Source: Paucibacter sp. DJ2R-2 (GTDB taxonomy: Bacteria; Pseudomonadota; Gammaproteobacteria; Burkholderiales; Burkholderiaceae_C). From it: 64,000 nucleotides of DNA. A program made the translations under genes and the position numbers. The DNA lies in assembly GCF_025717675.1 (NCBI RefSeq), contig NZ_JAJIRT010000003.1:372001-436000 (forward strand), written 5' to 3'. The notes beneath the pieces are model-generated. The model was given only the letters and a program-made list of their open reading frames with translations. It was not told the origin of the DNA and searched no databases. Of the stretch, positions 58,123 to 64,000 are shown one piece after another (the stretch's first letter is position 1; every line of letters begins with the position of its first letter).

Positions 58123-58749
58123 ATGTGCCCACGCAATTCGCTGGCAAGGCGCCTTTTGCTGGCCATTCTGCTCGGCCTCGCTGGCTTCGCGAACAGTGCT
58201 TCGGCCAATACGAGTTCACTGCAGATTTCGGCTGACGGCGCGTGGGTCTTGGAAGGCGAGGGCCTGCTGCGCTGGCCGCGTTGCGTTGAGGGCATGCAGT
58301 GGGATGGCAAGACCTGCCGCGGCACGCCGATGCTGATGACGCGTGACGAAGCCATCTCCTTGGTGCGTGCGCGCAATGCCACCCTGGCAGCCGCCAAATC
58401 TGCCGGCTCGGACGGTGTGTGGCGCTTGCCGCGCGTGCCCGAGATGCGGCGCCTGGCGCAGGCGGCGCACCGGCCTGCCGGCGTCAAGGATGGCGCGACT
58501 GCGGGCCTGGACCCGCGCTTCTTTCCTGCGGCGCCGGCAGGGCTGCATTGGTCGGTCACCTCACAGGTCGATACCGCTGCGGTCAACCCTTACAACTACG
58601 GCAATATCGCCCAAGGCCGGCGGCCGGACAATGCCAACAGCATTGCTTTTCTGCATGGTTGGGCGGTCGATCTGGACAGCGGAGAAGCCCAGGGCGAAGT
58701 GCCCAAACGCAGCCGCCTGCCGGTGCGCCTGCTGCAAGTTCTGCCCTGA
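58123..58749 (+). CDS. Secreted DUF1566/Lcl C-terminal-domain protein
   Basis: A 208-residue exported protein. The signal peptide is LLLAILLGLAGFANSASA. RCVEGMQWDGKTCRGTP provides two nearby cysteines for a disulfide. The WRLPRVPEMRRL motif is the hallmark of the DUF1566/Lcl C-terminal (SUMF1-like) domain, and later HWSVTSQVD...NPYNYGNIAQG and GWAVDLDSGEAQGEVPKRSRLPVRLLQV complete it. AAGGAG precedes the ATG at 58123. Domain function is unclear; such proteins are often surface or periplasmic. Confidence 0.8.
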   Translation: MCPRNSLARRLLLAILLGLAGFANSASANTSSLQISADGAWVLEGEGLLRWPRCVEGMQWDGKTCRGTPMLMTRDEAISLVRARNATLAAAKSAGSDGVWRLPRVPEMRRLAQAAHRPAGVKDGATAGLDPRFFPAAPAGLHWSVTSQVDTAAVNPYNYGNIAQGRRPDNANSIAFLHGWAVDLDSGEAQGEVPKRSRLPVRLLQVLP

Positions 58750-58770
58750 GCGCGAGAATGCGGTGCGGAC

Positions 58771-58808
58771 AAAAAAATGCCCCGGCAGACTCGCAAGCCT
58801 GCAGGGGC
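58771..58808 (-). terminator. Terminator of the cys operon/cysB transcript
   Basis: On the minus strand GCCCC and GCAG arms (58779-58788 with 58099-type partners at 58799-58808, one mismatch) form a stem with a 10-base loop, followed by ATTTTTTT (complement of 58771-58778). It lies 225 bases past the cysB stop. Confidence 0.78.
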
Positions 58809-59033
58809 CGGTTCAGTCGCCCTGAGGCGGCAAACCAATCGATCGGGCATCCGATCGAGGAGACAAAGTGGAACTGAAGCGCGGCGTCACTCGCTTTTCA
58901 GCAGCGGGCGCCCTTCGGTCACAATGAATGCCACTATAAGACCAATCTAGGGTTCTGGCTTCGAAGGATTCCAGCTTTCTATTGCCGTTTTTTGCACGAT
59001 TGAACGAAAGTTACAGGCTTCGTTCTGTGCCGC

Positions 59034-59987
59034 TCAGAGGCTGGCCGGGGATGCTGATTCCTGTGCGGCTGCTTCCACGGCCTCGCGCGTCAAGGGTGCG
59101 GCGAAGGTGGACATGAAAGCGTAGACATAGTCCCGCAGATAGGCGCCGCGGCGCACCGCCAGGCGGGTCATGTTGTCGGCAAACAGATGACGCGCGTCGA
59201 TGGCCGAGAGATGCAGGTCGCGCTCGTCGTCGTAAGCGATCGAAGCGACGATGCCAACGCCAAGGCCCAGTTCCACATAAGTCTTGATCACGTCGGCGTC
59301 CATGGCGGCCAGCACGACATTGAGTTCCAAGCCAGCAGCGCGGAACGCGTCGTCGATGTGGGAGCGGCCGGTGTAGCCGAGCTCGTAGGTGATGATGGGG
59401 AACTTGGACAGTCGCTCCAGGGTCAAGACCTGACCCTCGGCCGCTTCTTTCGCCAGCGCATGGTCGGGTGGAACGACCACCGAGTGGGTCCAGCGGTAGC
59501 AGGGCAGGGCGATCAGCTCGTCATACTGGGCCAGGGCCTCGGTGGCGATGCCGATGTCGGCTTCGCCGTCGAGCAGCAGACGGGCCACCTGCTGAGGTGA
59601 GCCTTGGTGCAGATGGAGGGCGACATCGGGGTGGGCGGCGCGGAAATCGCGCACCACCGGCGGCAGGGCATAGCGGGCCTGGCTGTGGGTGGCTGCGATG
59701 CGCAGCGTGCCCACACCGGTGCGGGCGAAATCATCACCGGCGCGGCGCAGATTGTCGGCCTCGTGCAGCATGCGTTCGATGATGGGCAGCACATGGCGGC
59801 CCGGTTCGGTCAGGCCGGTCAGACGCTTGCCAGCGCGCATGAAGATCTCGATGCCCAGCTCGTCCTCCAACTCGCGGATCTGCCGACTCACGCCGGGCTG
59901 CGAGGTGTGCAGGGCATGGGCCACTTCGGTCAGATTGAAGCCGCGGCGCTGGGCCTCGCGGATGGAGCGCAGTTGCTGGAAGTTCAT
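59034..59987 (-). CDS. cysB: LysR-family regulator CysB/Cbl type
   Basis: A 317-residue regulator of sulfur assimilation. The N-terminus MNFQQLRSIREAQRRGFNLTEVAHALHTSQPGVSRQI is the CysB/Cbl form of the LysR helix-turn-helix (residues ~19-38). Effector-domain marks TLRIAATHSQARYALPPVV, HQGSPQQV, the Thr-containing YELGYTGRSHID and VELGLGVGIVASIAYDDERD match CysB family members that bind N-acetylserine or related ligands. It is directly downstream of cysA (3 bases), so it is cotranscribed with the genes it probably activates. Confidence 0.94.
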   Translation of the reverse strand: MNFQQLRSIREAQRRGFNLTEVAHALHTSQPGVSRQIRELEDELGIEIFMRAGKRLTGLTEPGRHVLPIIERMLHEADNLRRAGDDFARTGVGTLRIAATHSQARYALPPVVRDFRAAHPDVALHLHQGSPQQVARLLLDGEADIGIATEALAQYDELIALPCYRWTHSVVVPPDHALAKEAAEGQVLTLERLSKFPIITYELGYTGRSHIDDAFRAAGLELNVVLAAMDADVIKTYVELGLGVGIVASIAYDDERDLHLSAIDARHLFADNMTRLAVRRGAYLRDYVYAFMSTFAAPLTREAVEAAAQESASPASL

Positions 59988-59990
59988 GCC

Positions 59991-61088
59991 TCAGGCAGTC
60001 CGGGTGGTGCTGGCCGCGCGCGGGGTTTCGGAGTTCTGGCCCGCTTCAAACAAGCTCAGTCGGCTGGCCGCCAGATGCACGCGCTGACCGCTGTAGAGGC
60101 TCAGGACCTCGGCGCGCTCGCGGCTCAGCTCTGCTTCCAGGTGCTGGCCTTTGGGGCCGAGCAGCTCAACGCGAGCGCTGGCGCCAAAGCTCAGCACGCG
60201 CTCCACCGTGGCCGACAGGCCTTGGGCATCCGGCGCAGTCAGGATTTGCAGCTCATGCGGGCGGGCATAGGCCTGCACCGGGCCGGTGGTGTTGAAGGTG
60301 GCGCCGTGCTGCAGCTGGTGTTCGCCGATGTGGACCACGCCGTTCTCGGCATGGCCCTCGAAGCGGTTGACCGCACCGAGGAAGCCGTAGACAAAAGGCG
60401 TGGCCGGCTTTTCATACACCTCTTGCGGCGTGCCGATTTGTTCGACGCGGCCATGGTCCATCAGCACTACGCGGTCGGCCACTTCCAGGGCTTCTTCCTG
60501 GTCGTGGGTGACGAAGACGCTGGTGATGTGCAGTTCGTCGTGCAGGCGGCGCAGCCAGCGGCGCAGTTCCTTGCGCACCTTGGCGTCGAGCGCACCGAAG
60601 GGCTCGTCCAGCAGCAGTACGCGTGGCTCCACGGCCAGGGCGCGGGCCAGGGCGATGCGCTGGCGCTGGCCGCCGCTGAGCTGGGGCGGGAATCGGTCGG
60701 CCAGCCAGTCCAGCTGAACCAGGCTCAGAAGCTCATGGACCTTTTTGCGGATCACCGCCTCGCTGGGCCGCTCCTTGCGCGGCTTGACGCGCAGGCCGAA
60801 GGCCACGTTCTCAAACACCGTCATGTGGCGGAACAGGGCGTAATGCTGGAACACAAAGCCGACCTGGCGCTCGCGCACATGGGTGTCGGAAGCGTCGTCG
60901 CCGTCCAGCAAGACCTGACCCCGGTCGGCCGTTTCCAGGCCGGCAATGATGCGCAAGAGCGTGGTCTTGCCGCAGCCCGAGGGGCCCAGCAGGGCGACCA
61001 ACTCGCCGGAGGGGAAGTCGAGGCTGACGTCGCCCAGGGCCGTGAAGGCGCCGAAGGACTTGTGGATGTTGCGGACTTGGATGCTCAT
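59991..61088 (-). CDS. cysA: Sulfate/thiosulfate ABC transporter ATPase
   Basis: A 365-residue ATPase. Walker [10 protein letters not shown] (~37-45), Q-loop FVFQHYALF, signature [15 protein letters not shown], Walker [13 protein letters not shown] and H-loop [13 protein letters not shown] are complete. The C-terminal TOBE-like regulatory domain (residues ~240-350) is present. [13 protein letters not shown] at 61088 is the start; the longer frame to 61343 is the cysW shadow. The ATG overlaps the cysW stop by ATGA. Confidence 0.97.
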   Translation of the reverse strand: MSIQVRNIHKSFGAFTALGDVSLDFPSGELVALLGPSGCGKTTLLRIIAGLETADRGQVLLDGDDASDTHVRERQVGFVFQHYALFRHMTVFENVAFGLRVKPRKERPSEAVIRKKVHELLSLVQLDWLADRFPPQLSGGQRQRIALARALAVEPRVLLLDEPFGALDAKVRKELRRWLRRLHDELHITSVFVTHDQEEALEVADRVVLMDHGRVEQIGTPQEVYEKPATPFVYGFLGAVNRFEGHAENGVVHIGEHQLQHGATFNTTGPVQAYARPHELQILTAPDAQGLSATVERVLSFGASARVELLGPKGQHLEAELSRERAEVLSLYSGQRVHLAASRLSLFEAGQNSETPRAASTTRTA

Positions 61089-61981
61089 GTCGATGCTTCC
61101 TTCAGGGATCGGTGGGCGCGCCACTCGACGAATTGCTTGAGAACCAGGGTCACCAGGGCCAGCAGGGCCAGCAAGGACGCGACGGCAAAGGCGGCGGCGA
61201 ACTGGTACTCGTTGTAAAGAATTTCCACGTGCAGAGGCAGGGTGTTGGTGTAGCCTCGGATGTGGCCGGACACCACCGAGACGGCGCCGAACTCGCCCAT
61301 GGCGCGCGCATTGCAAAGAATCACGCCGTAGAGCAGGCCCCACTTCACATTGGGCAAGGTGACGCGCCAGAAGGTCTGCCAGCCGGAGGCGCCGAGCACG
61401 GTGGCGGCTTCTTCCTCGTCGCGGCCCTGCGCCTGCATCAGCGGGATCAGCTCGCGCGCCACGAAGGGGAAGGTCACGAAGATGGTGGCCAGCACGATGC
61501 CTGGCACGGCGAAGATGATCTTCACATCGTTCGCCTGCAGCCAGGGCCCGAACCAGCCTTGCGCGCCGAACAGCAGCACATAGACCAGGCCTGCCACCAC
61601 CGGTGAGACCGAGAAGGGCAGGTCGATGAAGGTGATCAGGAGTTGCTTGCCGCGGAAGTCATGCTTGGCCACGGCCCAGGCGGCGCTGACGCCAAAGACC
61701 AAGTTCAAGGGCACCGAGATGAAGGCCGCGATCAGGGTCAGTTTGATGGCGGAGACCGCATCGGCCTCGACCAGGGCAGCGATGTAGACATCCCAGCCTC
61801 TGCGCAAGGCCTCGTGGAAAACAGCCACCAAGGGCAGCAGCAGGAAGAGAAAGAAAAAGCTCAGGCCCAGGGTGAGCAGAGTCCAGCGCACCCAGGGAGC
61901 CTCTCGGGTGGCGGGGTTGCTCTGGTAGCGGCCGCCGCTGCTCTTTTGCGGCACGCCCAAGGCGGAAACGATGCCAGCCAT
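61085..61981 (-). CDS. cysW: Sulfate/thiosulfate ABC transporter permease CysW
   Basis: A 298-residue inner-membrane permease with six membrane segments. The EAA-type cytoplasmic loop that docks on CysA reads [57 protein letters not shown] and [20 protein letters not shown] are CysW blocks. The N-terminal ~30 residues are polar and may be an extension. It overlaps cysT by one base (TAATG) and cysA by four. Confidence 0.96.
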   Translation of the reverse strand: MAGIVSALGVPQKSSGGRYQSNPATREAPWVRWTLLTLGLSFFFLFLLLPLVAVFHEALRRGWDVYIAALVEADAVSAIKLTLIAAFISVPLNLVFGVSAAWAVAKHDFRGKQLLITFIDLPFSVSPVVAGLVYVLLFGAQGWFGPWLQANDVKIIFAVPGIVLATIFVTFPFVARELIPLMQAQGRDEEEAATVLGASGWQTFWRVTLPNVKWGLLYGVILCNARAMGEFGAVSVVSGHIRGYTNTLPLHVEILYNEYQFAAAFAVASLLALLALVTLVLKQFVEWRAHRSLKEAST

Positions 61982-62883
61982 TATTTGCGTCCTTCCTGTC
62001 CGTTGCGGCGCGAGCTCCAGGCTTGCAGGCCATTGATGGCCAGCAGCAGCACGAAGCTGAACATCAGCATCACCGCGGCAATCGCCGTGGCGCCGACATA
62101 GTCGTATTGCTCCAGCTTGGAGATGATCATCAGCGGCGTGATTTCGCTGACCATGGGCAGATTGCCGGCAATGAAGATCACCGAGCCGTATTCGCCCACG
62201 GCGCGCGCAAAAGCCAGGGCGAAGCCGGTCAGCAGGGCCGGCGTCAGCGTCGGCAGAACGACCAGGCGGAAGGTCTGCCAGCGGTGCGCGCCCAGCGAGG
62301 CGGCGGCTTCTTCGAGCTCGGTCTCCATGTCCTCCAGCACCGGTTGCACCGTGCGCACGATGAAGGGCAGGCCGATAAAGATCAGGGCCACCAGAATGCC
62401 CAGCGGCGTGAACGCCACCTTGATGCCATAAGGCGCCAGCAGCGAGCCGAGCCAGCCATTGCCGGCGTACAGCGCGGTCAGCGCGATGCCGGCCACGGCC
62501 GTGGGCAAGGCGAAGGGCAGGTCGATCAGCGCGTCCACCAGCTTCTTGCCCGGGAACTCATAGCGCACCAGGCTCCAGGCCAGGATCAGGCCAAAGACCA
62601 GATTGATGGCGGCCGCCAGCAGCGACAGGCCGAAGCTGAGCTTGTAGGAAGCCACCACCCGCGGCGCACTGGCTGCGGCCCAAAAGGCCTCGGCGCCATG
62701 GCCTGCCGACTTGATGAACACCGCTGAGAGCGGGATCAGGATGATCAGGCCGAGGTAGAAGAGCGTGAAACCCAGGGTCAAGCCGAAGCCGGGCAGCACG
62801 CGGCGCTTGGCCCGGCGCTGGCCCGGCTCCAGCGAAGGCAGCCCGGCCGGACCGGCGCTGCTGGTGATTGCGTGAGAACTCAT
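61981..62883 (-). CDS. cysT: Sulfate/thiosulfate ABC transporter permease CysT (CysU)
   Basis: A 300-residue inner-membrane permease, six membrane segments. The CysA-docking loop is [45 protein letters not shown] and [19 protein letters not shown] are characteristic CysT segments; [16 protein letters not shown] follows. With CysW it forms the heterodimeric channel. It is 24 bases after sbp. Confidence 0.96.
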   Translation of the reverse strand: MSSHAITSSAGPAGLPSLEPGQRRAKRRVLPGFGLTLGFTLFYLGLIILIPLSAVFIKSAGHGAEAFWAAASAPRVVASYKLSFGLSLLAAAINLVFGLILAWSLVRYEFPGKKLVDALIDLPFALPTAVAGIALTALYAGNGWLGSLLAPYGIKVAFTPLGILVALIFIGLPFIVRTVQPVLEDMETELEEAAASLGAHRWQTFRLVVLPTLTPALLTGFALAFARAVGEYGSVIFIAGNLPMVSEITPLMIISKLEQYDYVGATAIAAVMLMFSFVLLLAINGLQAWSSRRNGQEGRK

Positions 62884-62907
62884 GAGAAGCGATTCCAGCC
62901 CTGAGGT

Positions 62908-63936
62908 TCAGCGCTTGATGCCGGCGACGATCTGGTCGTACTGGCCACCGTCGGCAAAGTGGGTCTTGCTGACCTTGGCCCAGCCGCCCAGCAATTGGTC
63001 GACACTGAACAACTTGATCGGCGCGAAGCGCTTTTCTTCGCGCTTGAACACGGCCGCATCACGCGGGCGGAAGTTGTGGCGGGCGATGATGGACTGGGCC
63101 TCGGGCGTGTAGAGGAAGTCCAGGTAGGCCTTGGCGGTGGCGGCTGTGCCTTTCTTGGCGGCGACCTTGTCGTTGATGGCCACGGGCGCGTCGGCTTCAA
63201 TCGAAACGCTGGGGTTGACCACCTCGAACAAGCCCTTGCCGAATTCGTTTTCGATCAGCTCGGCTTCCGATTCAAAGGTCAGCAGCACGTCACCGATGCC
63301 GCGCTGGGTGAAGGTGGTGGTGGCACCGCGGCCACCGCCGTCCAGCACCGGCACATTGGCGAAGATCTTGCTCACCAGCTCCTTGGCCTGCGCTTCAGAG
63401 CCGCCCTTGGCCAGCACGCTGCCCCAGGCCGCCAGGTAGCTGTAGCGGCCGTTGCCGGTGACCTTGGGGTTGGGGATGATGACCTGCACACCGGCACGGG
63501 TCAGGTCGTTCCAGTCCTTGATGCCCTTGGGGTTGCCTTTGCGAACCAGGAACAGGATGGTGGAGCTGTAGGGGGCCGCGCCGTTGGGGAAGCGGTTGCG
63601 CCAGTCGGCCGGGGTGAATCCTTTTTCGGCCAGCACATCGACGTCGGTGGCCTGATTCATGGTCACCACATCGGCTTCCAGGCCGCCGATGACGGCACCG
63701 ATCTGCTTGCTGGAGCCGCCGTGCGATTGGTTGATGGTCAGGGTCTTGCCGCTCTTGGCCTGGTACTGCTTGATGAAGGCCGGGTTGATCTCTTTGTAGA
63801 GCTCGCGGCTCACGTCGTAGGACACGTTCAGCAAGGCATCGGCTGCGCCTTGGGCTTGCGCAGCGGCGGGCATCAGGCTCCAGGCCAGCAGGGCGGTGGC
63901 GGCCAGGGCAACGGTGCGGCGGGAGGTCTTGTCCAT
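62908..63936 (-). CDS. sbp: Periplasmic sulfate-binding protein
   Basis: A 342-residue substrate-binding protein. Signal peptide RRTVALAATALLAWSLMPAAAQAQ. Mature-protein marks include LLNVSYDVSRELYKEINPAF, QSHGGSSKQ, VVTMNQATDVD and the FPNGAAPYSSTILFLVRKGNPKG block, then a C-terminal DGGQYDQIVAGIKR; these are typical of Sbp/CysP. ATG at 63936 is chosen; the frame runs to 63984 without adding a sensible signal sequence. First gene of sbp-cysT-cysW-cysA-cysB. The promoter, and any CysB site, lie in the 64 bases left in the window or beyond. Confidence 0.96.
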   Translation of the reverse strand: MDKTSRRTVALAATALLAWSLMPAAAQAQGAADALLNVSYDVSRELYKEINPAFIKQYQAKSGKTLTINQSHGGSSKQIGAVIGGLEADVVTMNQATDVDVLAEKGFTPADWRNRFPNGAAPYSSTILFLVRKGNPKGIKDWNDLTRAGVQVIIPNPKVTGNGRYSYLAAWGSVLAKGGSEAQAKELVSKIFANVPVLDGGGRGATTTFTQRGIGDVLLTFESEAELIENEFGKGLFEVVNPSVSIEADAPVAINDKVAAKKGTAATAKAYLDFLYTPEAQSIIARHNFRPRDAAVFKREEKRFAPIKLFSVDQLLGGWAKVSKTHFADGGQYDQIVAGIKR

Positions 63937-64000
63937 GATGTGCGGCGGGGCAGGGCATGCCCGTATGTGAGGTCGGACCCGCACTGTGCCTGCCGCTCTT

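Noticed and set aside
58869..58928. A 19-codon GTG frame with an AGGAG site between the DUF1566 gene and cysB
   Set aside because: It is on the strand opposite cysB, has no gene after it to act on, and is too short to support.

Overview
The window is high-GC bacterial chromosome, densely packed with genes in short operons. Gene content and order point to a betaproteobacterium of the order Burkholderiales, plausibly the Roseateles/Sphaerotilaceae group. The supporting blocks are ppc divergent from hemC-hemD-hemX-hemY, yicC-gmk-rpoZ-spoT divergent from a Ser/Thr kinase-PP2C-rph-rdgB-hemW run, and sbp-cysT-cysW-cysA-cysB. The genus is an inference; there is no rRNA here to test it. No IS element, prophage or CRISPR array was seen.

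Layout. 1-4.7 kb: 3' end of a MipA/OmpV outer-membrane protein, an aldo/keto reductase, a probable PPi-dependent phosphofructokinase, alanine dehydrogenase and an ElaB/YqjD membrane protein. 4.7-8 kb: a REC-EAL c-di-GMP phosphodiesterase on the opposite strand splits the yqjD gene from yqjE/yqjK-like genes. 8-17.4 kb: YgiQ radical SAM protein, then a TetR repressor divergent from an RND efflux operon (adaptor, pump, outer-membrane channel), with a palindrome between them that closely resembles the E. coli AcrR operator. 17.4-25.9 kb: cold-shock gene and a small satellite gene, two hydrolases, a PilZ protein, an EipA (DUF1134) protein, secreted and unknown proteins, a soluble histidine kinase/REC-TPR pair and a YjfB-like motility protein preceded by a flagellar-sigma-like promoter. 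25.9-33.1 kb: ppc and the haem operon. 33.1-33.6 kb: two identical tRNA-Arg(ACG) genes. 33.6-44.2 kb: acyl-CoA racemase, greB, spoT, rpoZ, gmk, yicC, then kinase, phosphatase, rph, rdgB and hemW. 44.2-48.9 kb: an EAL-CBS-GGDEF protein and cheR-cheD-cheB. 49-51 kb: a diguanylate cyclase, a MinD/FlhG-like ATPase and a group II truncated haemoglobin joined by ATGA overlaps. 51.2-55.6 kb: smr and radC, fkpB-ispH, serS, tRNA-Ser(CGA). 55.7-58.8 kb: a gene-poor block of apparently atypical sequence with a GDSL lipoprotein and a small gene with a structured leader. 58.8-64 kb: cysB and the sulfate ABC transporter operon.

Functional themes. Four c-di-GMP proteins (REC-EAL, PilZ, EAL-CBS-GGDEF, GGDEF) lie near chemotaxis adaptation genes, a FlhG-like ATPase and a YjfB-like protein, so control of motility runs through the window. 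The most unusual unit is the cyclase/ATPase/haemoglobin operon at 49-51 kb. All calls come from reading the sequence; no database search was run.
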